From Clostridia bacterium (GTDB taxonomy: Bacteria; Bacillota; Clostridia; Oscillospirales; CAG-272), in the NCBI GenBank assembly GCA_017483195.1, contig JAFULR010000027.1:1-37496 (forward strand): DNA of 37,496 nucleotides. Reading direction: 5' to 3'. The position numbers and the translations under genes were made by a program. Of this stretch, positions 15,373 through 23,212 are shown piece after piece. Under the pieces are notes generated by a model, which saw only the letters and a list, made by a program, of their open reading frames with translations, did not search any database and was not told the DNA's origin. Positions within the stretch are counted from its first letter, which is position 1; each line of letters opens with the position of its first letter.

Positions 15373-17085
15373 ATGCAGAACTTTAAAAAATTATTATCCC
15401 AAAGACTACTTGATGCTATTAATATTGGCTTTGCAAATCCCACTATAACAGAAAACGATCTGATCGATATGCTTGAATATCCTCCGGATACCACAATGGG
15501 AGATATCGCTTTGCCTTGCTTCAAGCTCTCACGTACACTTCGCCGTTCACCTGTGCAGATCGCTCAAATCATCGCTGAAAACCTAAATGATGAAGCCATA
15601 AAAAAGGCTGAACCGGTAAATGGCTATCTTAATATAAGCATTAGCGATTCATATCTTGAAAGAGTGCTTAATACAGACATTTTAACTAAAGGTGACAGCT
15701 ATGGAGCCTCCGATTTAGGCAAGGGAAAAACAGTTGTTCTTGACTATTCTTCTCCAAATGTGGCAAAGCCGTTCCACATCGGTCACCTTGGAACCACCGT
15801 TATCGGACACTCTCTTAAAAAACTGCATCAGTTTGTAGGTTACGATTGCGTTGGTATCAATTATCTTGGCGACTGGGGCACTCAGTTTGGAAAGATGATA
15901 GTAGCATACAAAAAGTGGGGAAACAGAGATGAAATAAATGCGGGTGGTATAGATAAGCTCGTTGAACTGTATGTAAAATTCCATCACGCCGCCGAAGAAG
16001 ATCCTGCTCTGAATGATGAAGCTCGTGCTGAATTCCGTAAGCTTGAATTGAATGATGAAGAAAATATTGCTCTTTGGAAATGGTTTATTGAAATCAGTGT
16101 TGCGGAATACAAAAAGACATACGGACAGCTCGGAATTGAATTTGATAGTTATAAGGGAGAGAGCTTCTATACTGATAAAATGCCCGCGCAGGTCCAGAAG
16201 CTTCGCGACATGAACCTTCTTAAGATAGATGACGGTGCTTCTATCGTTGATCTTGAGGAATATAATATGCCTCCTTGTCTCATTCTTAAGCGTGACGGTT
16301 CCACTCTTTATCCCACTCGTGATATAGCAGCTGCAGTTTATAGAAAACAGACCTATAATTTCGACAAGGCAATCTACGTAACAAGCGCTGGTCAGAGCCT
16401 CCACTTTGCTCAGTGGTTCAAGGTTGTTGAGCTTATGGGATATGATTGGTACGATAAGCTTGTTCACGTTCCTTACGGTACGGTAAGCATTAACGGCGCT
16501 AAGCTTGCTACAAGAACGGGTAACGTAATACTTCTTAAGGATCTTTTTGCACAGGCTATAGAAAAGGTTGCGGAGATCATGGAAGAGAAGAACCCCGACC
16601 TTGAAAATAAGGATAAGGTTGCCGAAGCCGTTGGTGTTGGAGCTATAGTGTTCTATTATCTCTCCAGCAACAGAATAAGAGATATCAACTTTGTTCTTGA
16701 GGACGCGCTTTCGTTTGACGGAAATACAGGTCCTTACGTTCAATATACTTACGCAAGAACTTGCTCTTTGCTCGAAAAAGCAGGTGACTTTAAAGAAGAC
16801 CTTGATATCATATTCACTGCAGACGAAGAGAGAGAGCTTATAAAAACGTTAGCAAGATTCCCTGAAAAGGTAATCGAGGCAATTGAAGCTTATGAACCTT
16901 CCATCATCACTAGATATATTCTCGACGTTGCTGCGGCATTTAACAGATTCTATCATAACTGTCAGATCCTTTCCGCAAATGATGAAGCGGTTCTCAATAC
17001 CAGAATTAAGCTTACTAAGGCTACAAACTTCGTTTTGGGTAATGCGTTTGAGCTTATTTGTCTTAAAAAGACTAAAAAAATCTAA
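15373..17085 (+). CDS. argS: Arginyl-tRNA synthetase
   Basis: ArgRS charges tRNA-Arg. The 570-residue class I enzyme has the N-terminal Add1 domain (about 1-100), the HIGH motif as FHIGHLGTT (HIGH at 135-138) preceded by YSSPNVAKP, and DWGTQFGKM. The KMSKS region is degenerate, as is common in this family (KLATRTGN). The C-terminal DALR anticodon-binding domain follows. It starts 42 nt after recN with AAAGGTC upstream and probably ends the nusB transcript; a new promoter for yebC begins only 9 nt after its stop codon. No terminator is evident between them. Confidence 0.96.
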   Translation: MQNFKKLLSQRLLDAINIGFANPTITENDLIDMLEYPPDTTMGDIALPCFKLSRTLRRSPVQIAQIIAENLNDEAIKKAEPVNGYLNISISDSYLERVLNTDILTKGDSYGASDLGKGKTVVLDYSSPNVAKPFHIGHLGTTVIGHSLKKLHQFVGYDCVGINYLGDWGTQFGKMIVAYKKWGNRDEINAGGIDKLVELYVKFHHAAEEDPALNDEARAEFRKLELNDEENIALWKWFIEISVAEYKKTYGQLGIEFDSYKGESFYTDKMPAQVQKLRDMNLLKIDDGASIVDLEEYNMPPCLILKRDGSTLYPTRDIAAAVYRKQTYNFDKAIYVTSAGQSLHFAQWFKVVELMGYDWYDKLVHVPYGTVSINGAKLATRTGNVILLKDLFAQAIEKVAEIMEEKNPDLENKDKVAEAVGVGAIVFYYLSSNRIRDINFVLEDALSFDGNTGPYVQYTYARTCSLLEKAGDFKEDLDIIFTADEERELIKTLARFPEKVIEAIEAYEPSIITRYILDVAAAFNRFYHNCQILSANDEAVLNTRIKLTKATNFVLGNAFELICLKKTKKI

Positions 17086-17093
17086 TTTATTTA

Positions 17094-17122
17094 TTGACAA
17101 CAAGATTAAACGATGATACAAT
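17094..17122 (+). promoter_or_regulatory. Promoter of yebC
   Basis: TTGACA (17094-17099), a 17-nt spacer and TACAAT (17117-17122), with an extended -10 TGA. It is very similar in sequence to the promoter at 36714-36742, including TTATTGACAA and GATGATA. Confidence 0.8.
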
Positions 17123-17152
17123 TAATGGGTTAATAAAAGTGAGGTACTAAAT

Positions 17153-17884
17153 ATGTCCGGACATAGCAAATGGAATAATATTAAACACAAAAAAGAAAAG
17201 ACTGATGCTCAGAAGGCTAAAGTCTTCACAAAGATCGGTAAAGAAATCACTATTGCAGTAAAAGCTGGCGGTGGTGATCCCACAGTAAACGCAAAACTTC
17301 GTGATCTTATTGCCAAGGCTAAATCTAACAATGTTCCTAATGACAACATTGAAAGAACAATCAAGAAAGCACTTGGTGAAACAAATACAACATACGAAGA
17401 AATCGTTTACGAAGGATACGGTCCTGCAGGAATTGCAGTAATAGTTGAGGCTTCAACTGATAACAGAAACAGAACTGCAGGCGACGTTCGATCCTATTTC
17501 TCCAAATTCAAGGGAAATCTCGGTCAGACAGGATGCGTAAGCTATCTCTTTACAGAGCAGGGTGTTATCATCATTCTCAAAGACAATGTTAGCGATGAGG
17601 ACGCTCTTATGGAAACTGCTCTTGAAGCAGGTGCTTCTGACTTCTCAAGTGACGGTGACGTTTTCGAGATCTACACCGAGCCCGATGATCTTTATGCGGT
17701 AAACGATGCGCTCGTAGCAGCGGGCTATGAGATCGAGTCCTGCGAAAAGGACAAGATCGCATCTAACTACGTAACTCTCGACAATGCAGAAGATATCAAA
17801 TATATGAATCTTCTCCTCGAAAACCTTGAAGATCACGATGATGTAATGAACGTTTACCACAACTGGGAGAACTGTGACGATTAA
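17153..17884 (+). CDS. yebC: YebC/PmpR-family (TACO1-like) protein
   Basis: The 243-residue protein begins with the unmistakable family start SGHSKWNNIKHKKEKTDAQKAKVFTKIGKEI, then GGGDPTVNAKLRDLI, NVPNDNIERTIKKALG and YEGYGPAGIAVIVE, in three domains of normal length. The family was annotated as transcriptional regulators. More recent work on YebC2/TACO1 supports a role in translating difficult sequences such as polyproline; I cannot tell from sequence alone which role applies here. It is a single-gene unit with its own promoter (17094-17122) and a strong terminator (17908-17944). Confidence 0.95.
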   Translation: MSGHSKWNNIKHKKEKTDAQKAKVFTKIGKEITIAVKAGGGDPTVNAKLRDLIAKAKSNNVPNDNIERTIKKALGETNTTYEEIVYEGYGPAGIAVIVEASTDNRNRTAGDVRSYFSKFKGNLGQTGCVSYLFTEQGVIIILKDNVSDEDALMETALEAGASDFSSDGDVFEIYTEPDDLYAVNDALVAAGYEIESCEKDKIASNYVTLDNAEDIKYMNLLLENLEDHDDVMNVYHNWENCDD

Positions 17885-17907
17885 TCAATAATCGAAACAA
17901 AAAACAT

Positions 17908-17944
17908 AACTCCACAAGAAGAAAATTTCTTGTGGAGTTTTTTT
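17908..17944 (+). terminator. Terminator of yebC
   Basis: A perfect 13-bp stem (17908-17920 with 17927-17939), a 6-nt loop and a T run from 17940. It separates yebC from the cdaA operon. Confidence 0.93.
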
Positions 17945-17974
17945 CATTTTTTTGTATTTTTCTTAAAAAAATGT

Positions 17975-18003
17975 TTGTATTTTATTAATATATATGTTAT
18001 ACT
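17975..18003 (+). promoter_or_regulatory. Promoter of the cdaA operon, with possible leader attenuator
   Basis: TTGTAT (17975-17980), a 17-nt spacer and TATACT (17998-18003), with an extended -10 TGT. Just after the predicted start, AATGG (18012-18016) and CCATT (18027-18031) form a short stem running into a T6 tract (18030-18035), which could act as a weak attenuator. Confidence 0.65.
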
Positions 18004-18073
18004 ATAAAGAGAATGGCTATTTATGCCCATTTTTTCTGAACAATCGCAGGAATTCACATAAAGGAGGCTCATT

Positions 18074-18973
18074 ATGGCGGAGCTTAAGTTAATTTTTGAT
18101 CAAATAATGCACTTATTTGAGATGCACGTTTTATTTAGAATCAGGGATATCGGACCTATGGACCTTGTTGATATTCTCATTCTGTCATTTATTTTCTTCT
18201 TTGTATTTAAATTTATTATTAACAGACGTGCTGGAAGTCTTGCGCTTGGATTGCTGTTTCTTCTTATAGTTATGGCTTTGACATGGCTCTTTGATATGAA
18301 GGCAATGCAATTCATATTGCAAAACTTTGCTCAAGCAGGAATAATAGCGATCATTATTATGTTTCAGCCCGAGCTAAGATCCGGACTTGAAAAGATTGGT
18401 ACAATGCCGATATCCAACATAAAGCACGTTTCCCCCTACACAAAGAACGCATCACACATCACGAGTGCTATCAAAATAATAACTGAAACTGCCTGCGAGC
18501 TTTCCATGGAAAAAACAGGCGCCTTGATCGTAATCGAAAGATCCACTAAATTGGGAGAGCATATCAAGACCGGAACGATCATTAACGCTCAGTTATCCGG
18601 GCAGTTGTTAAAAAATATATTCTTTAACAAAGCACCTCTTCATGACGGTGCGGTTATACTTAAGGATTTCAGAATATACTCCGCAGGATGCTTCTTACCC
18701 TTATCATTGAATGAAAACATTGATGAAAACATGGGAACAAGACATCGCGCGGGACTTGGAATAACCGAAATCAGCGATGCTATAGTCATAATCGTTTCAG
18801 AAGAAACGGGAAAAATATCTATTGCCCGTGACGGAGTCTTGAAACAGAACTACAGCTATAAATCTCTTCAAAAGGAGCTTGCATCACTTTTGTTGCCAAA
18901 CGAAAGTGTTAAAAATTCAAAATCCCACAAACCTGCAAAAAATAACAAGAAGGAGGAAACACCAAATGAATAA
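18074..18973 (+). CDS. cdaA: Diadenylate cyclase CdaA (membrane c-di-AMP synthase)
   Basis: CdaA condenses two ATP into c-di-AMP, which controls potassium, osmotic balance and wall integrity in Firmicutes. The 299-residue protein has three N-terminal membrane helices (about 33-50, 54-72 and 78-98), then the DAC domain with the catalytic HDGAVIL (DGA at 191-193) and GTRHRAGLG (RHR at 223-225). The C-terminal tail is lysine-rich. The ribosome binding site AAGGAGG (18061-18067) is strong. Its stop overlaps the start of a cdaR-like gene by 8 nt, the usual cdaA-cdaR pairing, but the usual third partner glmM is not here. Confidence 0.96.
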   Translation: MAELKLIFDQIMHLFEMHVLFRIRDIGPMDLVDILILSFIFFFVFKFIINRRAGSLALGLLFLLIVMALTWLFDMKAMQFILQNFAQAGIIAIIIMFQPELRSGLEKIGTMPISNIKHVSPYTKNASHITSAIKIITETACELSMEKTGALIVIERSTKLGEHIKTGTIINAQLSGQLLKNIFFNKAPLHDGAVILKDFRIYSAGCFLPLSLNENIDENMGTRHRAGLGITEISDAIVIIVSEETGKISIARDGVLKQNYSYKSLQKELASLLLPNESVKNSKSHKPAKNNKKEETPNE

Positions 18974-19385
18974 CGATGTAAACGTAATCAATACTCCTGA
19001 CGTGGATTATTCCGACGTTCCTAACAATTACAAGCCTAAAAAGTTCAAAGCGGTCGATATACTCATTTTTGTTGTTTGCCTTATTCTGGCATTTGCAATT
19101 TGGTGCTATGCCATATATCTTGATGACCCCATAATTGAAAAAAAGGTAACTGTTAATTTTGTAGTTGATGGCGGTAATACCAACGAAACACTTTCACCCG
19201 CCTCTCACACCATAACGGTTTATGGCAAAAGATCTCTTCTCAATGATCTTACATCTTTAACAGTTAAAGTAACCAGATCGGACTTTAAAGAATATGATGT
19301 GTCCACGTTAGTTAATATCAAATATCCTAACAACATATCAAGCGATACCAAACAAATAAAATTAAAACTTATCAACGATGACTAA
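18966..19385 (+). CDS. cdaR: Minimal CdaR-like (YbbR-domain) protein
   Basis: A 139-residue membrane protein: a short cytoplasmic N-terminus, one membrane helix (about 30-52) and one extracytoplasmic YbbR-like domain (about 57-136: KKVTVNFVV, SHTITVYGKRSLLNDLTSLTVKVTRSDF). CdaR binds and modulates CdaA. Characterised CdaR proteins carry several YbbR repeats and exceed 300 residues, so this one is strikingly short. There is no frameshift; the gene ends by an 8-nt overlap with the next start (19378-19385). The ATG at 18966 (GGAGG upstream, 8-nt overlap with cdaA) is the start; a longer in-frame reading from 18879 would run through cdaA. Confidence 0.8.
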   Translation: MNNDVNVINTPDVDYSDVPNNYKPKKFKAVDILIFVVCLILAFAIWCYAIYLDDPIIEKKVTVNFVVDGGNTNETLSPASHTITVYGKRSLLNDLTSLTVKVTRSDFKEYDVSTLVNIKYPNNISSDTKQIKLKLINDD

Positions 19386-20964
19386 ATTATTAGTTAACAA
19401 CATAAAGCTTTCTCTAAATGACGATGAGGTCATTGCCATAAGCAAGGCCAAAAAAGTCCTAAAAAAAGAGCATATTAATGAAAAGGATTTTTCTTTTTCA
19501 ATATACAAAAAGTCCATTGATGCACGCGATAAGAATAACATTCTCTTGGTTTATACTGTTTTGGCAGAAAGCGAGTATGAAATCAACACTCCTTATTCTT
19601 CCAATATAAAACCGTTTCCCGATCTTGGAATGTCGTTTAAAAGGGGAGATGCTGCGCTTGCCGACCGTCCTGTTGTAGTTGGAATGGGGCCTGCCGGGAT
19701 GTTTTGCGCACTTCTGTTAGCTGAAAACGGTTACAATCCGATTATTATCGATCGCGGTGATAACGTTGAAGACAGAATACAAGTCCTCTCTCGTTTTATT
19801 CAAACCGGTGTGCTGGATACCGACTCCAACGTTCAATTCGGAGCAGGAGGAGCGGGAACATTTTCTGATGGAAAGCTAACCACAAGGATAAATGATCCCA
19901 AATGCTTCTACGTTTTAAGAAGATTGGTTGAATTTGGTGCCCCCGAAGACATTTTAACTAAAGCAAAGCCACATATCGGAACCGATATATTAGTCAACGT
20001 TGTAAATAATATCTTACACGAAATAGAAGTTCTCGGAGGAAGAGTGATCTACCGTTGTAAGCTCACTGATATACATGAGCATTCCGATCATATCGAACTT
20101 ATAACTTCACAAGGAAGTATTAATGCAGGATCATTAATTCTTGCAATAGGGCACAGCGCAAGAGACACTTACAGAATGCTTTTATCTCACGGGCTGATTA
20201 TCGAGCCCAAGCCATTTTCCGTTGGCGTCAGAATAGAGCATCTGCGTGATGATATAGACAAAGCACTATACGGAAGGTTTGCCGGTCACGAAAAACTCGG
20301 AGCAGGTGAGTATAATCTCTCAGATACAAAGGGTGGCAGGGGAGTTTATACCTTCTGCATGTGTCCCGGCGGTGAGGTTGTACCCGCAACTTCCTACGAA
20401 TACGGAGTTTGCGTTAACGGCATGAGCAAGTTCGCTCGCGACGGCAAGAATTCGAACTGTGCTGTTAACGTATCAGTTTATACAAACGATTATGGAAACG
20501 ATCCAATACGTGCAATAGAATTTCAAGAATCCCTCGAGCGAAAAGCATACACAGCCGGCGGCGGAGACTATTTTGCCCCAATTCAGCTTATGGGAGATTT
20601 CCTTGAAGACAAGGTAACCTCATCTCCCTCACGTATTATTCCAACGTATGCAGACGGGAACAGAACAACCGTTACAAATCTGAATAATATATTGCCGAAT
20701 TTTGTCTCTGACAGACTCAAGGAAGGCTTTAAGTTATTCGACAAGAGAATACACGGTTTTGCCGTTTCCGACGCTATATTAACCGGAACAGAAACCAGAA
20801 CCTCATCACCAATACGAATTATGAGAACGGACAACCTCACCGCTCCATCAAATCCGCTTATCTATCCCTGCGGAGAAGGAGCAGGATATGCAGGCGGTAT
20901 AATGAGTTCAGCAGTTGACGGTATTAAGGTCGCTCTCGAAATAATCAAAAAATACAAACCTTAA
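19378..20964 (+). CDS. FAD-dependent oxidoreductase (uncharacterised dehydrogenase family)
   Basis: A 528-residue soluble flavoprotein of the family often annotated as NAD(P)/FAD-dependent oxidoreductase or uncharacterised FAD-dependent dehydrogenase. Visible features are a roughly 95-residue N-terminal domain without a recognised motif, the dinucleotide site VVVGMGPAGMFCALLLAENG (GMGPAG at 102-107), then FGAGGAGTFSDGKLTTRIND, GHSARDTYRMLL, FCMCPGGEVVPATS and a C-terminal PCGEGAGYAGGIMSSAVDG that closes the FAD site. The substrate is unknown. It overlaps the cdaR-like gene by 8 nt, so it is translated as part of the c-di-AMP operon, but a functional link to c-di-AMP is only a guess. Confidence 0.85.
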   Translation: MTKLLVNNIKLSLNDDEVIAISKAKKVLKKEHINEKDFSFSIYKKSIDARDKNNILLVYTVLAESEYEINTPYSSNIKPFPDLGMSFKRGDAALADRPVVVGMGPAGMFCALLLAENGYNPIIIDRGDNVEDRIQVLSRFIQTGVLDTDSNVQFGAGGAGTFSDGKLTTRINDPKCFYVLRRLVEFGAPEDILTKAKPHIGTDILVNVVNNILHEIEVLGGRVIYRCKLTDIHEHSDHIELITSQGSINAGSLILAIGHSARDTYRMLLSHGLIIEPKPFSVGVRIEHLRDDIDKALYGRFAGHEKLGAGEYNLSDTKGGRGVYTFCMCPGGEVVPATSYEYGVCVNGMSKFARDGKNSNCAVNVSVYTNDYGNDPIRAIEFQESLERKAYTAGGGDYFAPIQLMGDFLEDKVTSSPSRIIPTYADGNRTTVTNLNNILPNFVSDRLKEGFKLFDKRIHGFAVSDAILTGTETRTSSPIRIMRTDNLTAPSNPLIYPCGEGAGYAGGIMSSAVDGIKVALEIIKKYKP

Positions 20965-20994
20965 TTTAAACAATTATCGAAAGGAGGACACTGT

Positions 20995-23211
20995 ATGAAT
21001 AAAAGAAAAACTCTATGGTCAACAAAGTTTATCGAAAATGATGAAAGCCGTATTGCAGTTACTGAGATAGCTAAAACCAACAATATATCTGAAATCTGTG
21101 CCTCCTTGATCTATAACAGAGGATACAGAACTCCTGAAGCAGCTTCTGCTTTTTTAAGATTTGACGACGTAGTTATGCATTCGCCGCTTTTACTCAAAGA
21201 CGTCGAAAAAGCCGTTGAACGAATACAAGCTGCTCTTGAAAATGGAGAAAGAATTGCCATTTATGGGGATTATGATGTTGACGGAGTAACATCTGTTACA
21301 ATACTTTATCTTTATTTGAAGGAATTGGGCGCAGATGTTGGCTATTATATTCCAAATAGAATTGGAGAGGGATACGGTCTCTCCAACAACGCAATAGATC
21401 ACCTCGCAGAAATTGGTGTGACTTTAATAATTACCGTTGACACCGGAATTACAGCCTTTGAGGAAGTAAATCATGCCAAATCATTAGGAATCGATGTTGT
21501 TATTACAGATCACCACGAATGTCAGGATAATATTCCCGATGCGGTTGCTGTAATTAATCCACATCGAGCAGACTGTCCATACCCGTTTAAGTCTCTTGCA
21601 GGAGTTGGAGTAATATTCAAAGTGTTATGCGCTTTTGAAATTATCAACTTTGGTGATCGTAACAACGAGGCAGATTCAGTAAGATCTATGTACTACAGAT
21701 ATGCCGATCTTGTCGCTATTGGAACCATTGCCGATGTTATGCCGATAGTTGATGAGAACAGACTTATAGTAAGATTTGGTCTCGCCATGCTTGAAAATAC
21801 CAAGCGACACGGTCTGCTTGCGCTTATGGAAGCAGCTAATCTTGGCTCAAACCCAAACGTAAGACCTGCTGTCGAAAGCACTAAGCCTAAGGTTAGCAAA
21901 CCCCGTAAGATCAACTCATCATATATTGGATTTACTATAGCACCCAGAATAAACGCGGCAGGACGTATTAGCAGAGCGTCTAAGGCGGTTGAACTATTGC
22001 TTGCTGAAGATATTGAAACAGCTGCTTCGCTTGCATATGAGCTTTGCGAGATCAATTACCAACGTCAACTTGAAGAAAACAAAATAGCTGAGTCTGCTTT
22101 CCGCAAGATCGAAAAAGAGTTCGATTTTTCCAATCAAAAGGTCATAGTTATCGATGATGATGAATGGATGCAGGGTGTTATTGGAATCGTATCCTCCAAA
22201 ATTACTGAAAAATACGGCTTGCCCTCTATTTTAATTACTTTTGACGGTACGATGGTCAATAATGATCCAAGTGATCTTGATATAGGAAAGGGATCCGGAC
22301 GAAGCATTAAAGGACTTAATCTTGTAGAAGCCCTCTCTTATTCCAAGGACACTCTTGTAAAGTTTGGAGGACATGAGTTAGCAGCGGGACTTTCCATTCG
22401 CAGAAAGGATATTTCCGACTTCCGATCCAAAATCAATGAGTTTGCAAATCAAATGCTCACGGAGGATGACCTTTGTTATAGAATTGATGCCGACAGAGAG
22501 ATATCATTTGAAGATATCACTATGACATTAGCCAAGGAAATCTCCTTGCTTGAACCATTTGGCAATATGAATAACACTCCCAACTTTATTGTTAAGGGTC
22601 TGAAAGTAATGAGAGCCTCCTCCATCGGTACGGGAAACCATAGTAAATTTATTCTTGAACATAACGGAAAAACCGTAAATGCTGTTATGTTTGGAAAATC
22701 ATACCTCAGCCTTAATATTAAAGAAAACGATGTAGTGGACGTACTGTTCACACTCGACATAAATAAATTCAACAATACAGAGAGTGTTCAACTGATTTTG
22801 CAAGACATTCGCTTATCCGATGAATATTTGTCATACTTCAAGAAAGAAAATGAGCTTTACGTTGCAATAAGGCAGGGGGCATCATACACAGAGGACGACA
22901 AAATCCTACCTAACAGAGAGGATTTTGTAGCTGTATATACGTTACTGAGAAAAGAATTCCGTACCGGAAACGATATTATGAGCGAGGTTGAAATATTTCA
23001 CAAGCTTTCCGCCACAAGCTCAGATATCAGACTGGCAAAATTGAAGATAATTCTTGAAATACTTAATGAATTACGTATCTGTACTGTTGAAGAGGTTAGC
23101 CCCGGCATATATCAGTACGATATATATTTCAATTCAGAAAAAACCAATATAGAAAAATCGTCCATATTAAAAAAATTGAAAACTCAATTAAACAAAAACA
23201 ATGGAGACTAA
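20995..23211 (+). CDS. recJ: Single-stranded-DNA-specific exonuclease RecJ
   Basis: RecJ degrades single-stranded DNA 5' to 3' in recombination and mismatch repair. The 738-residue protein has the DHH-family motifs GDYDVDGVTS (DYDVDG at 92-97), ITVDTGI, VVITDHHECQD (DHH at 172-174) and NPHRADCPYPFKSLAGVGV. The DHHA1 part (GSGRSIKGLNLVEALSY, FGGHELAAGLSI) and an OB-like domain follow, and it has a C-terminal extension of about 150 residues, as in Bacillus RecJ. The ribosome binding site AAAGGAGG is strong. relA follows after a single base. Confidence 0.95.
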   Translation: MNKRKTLWSTKFIENDESRIAVTEIAKTNNISEICASLIYNRGYRTPEAASAFLRFDDVVMHSPLLLKDVEKAVERIQAALENGERIAIYGDYDVDGVTSVTILYLYLKELGADVGYYIPNRIGEGYGLSNNAIDHLAEIGVTLIITVDTGITAFEEVNHAKSLGIDVVITDHHECQDNIPDAVAVINPHRADCPYPFKSLAGVGVIFKVLCAFEIINFGDRNNEADSVRSMYYRYADLVAIGTIADVMPIVDENRLIVRFGLAMLENTKRHGLLALMEAANLGSNPNVRPAVESTKPKVSKPRKINSSYIGFTIAPRINAAGRISRASKAVELLLAEDIETAASLAYELCEINYQRQLEENKIAESAFRKIEKEFDFSNQKVIVIDDDEWMQGVIGIVSSKITEKYGLPSILITFDGTMVNNDPSDLDIGKGSGRSIKGLNLVEALSYSKDTLVKFGGHELAAGLSIRRKDISDFRSKINEFANQMLTEDDLCYRIDADREISFEDITMTLAKEISLLEPFGNMNNTPNFIVKGLKVMRASSIGTGNHSKFILEHNGKTVNAVMFGKSYLSLNIKENDVVDVLFTLDINKFNNTESVQLILQDIRLSDEYLSYFKKENELYVAIRQGASYTEDDKILPNREDFVAVYTLLRKEFRTGNDIMSEVEIFHKLSATSSDIRLAKLKIILEILNELRICTVEEVSPGIYQYDIYFNSEKTNIEKSSILKKLKTQLNKNNGD

Positions 23212-23212
23212 T

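Noticed and set aside
15715..16743. Long open frame of 342 codons on the minus strand opposite argS
   Set aside because: It lies wholly within argS, the protein resembles nothing I recognise, and no ribosome binding site or promoter precedes it; it follows from the codon bias of argS.
18879..18965. Longer N-terminus for the CdaR-like protein
   Set aside because: It would be read out of frame through the end of cdaA. The ATG at 18966 has GGAGG and the same 8-nt overlap as neighbouring junctions.
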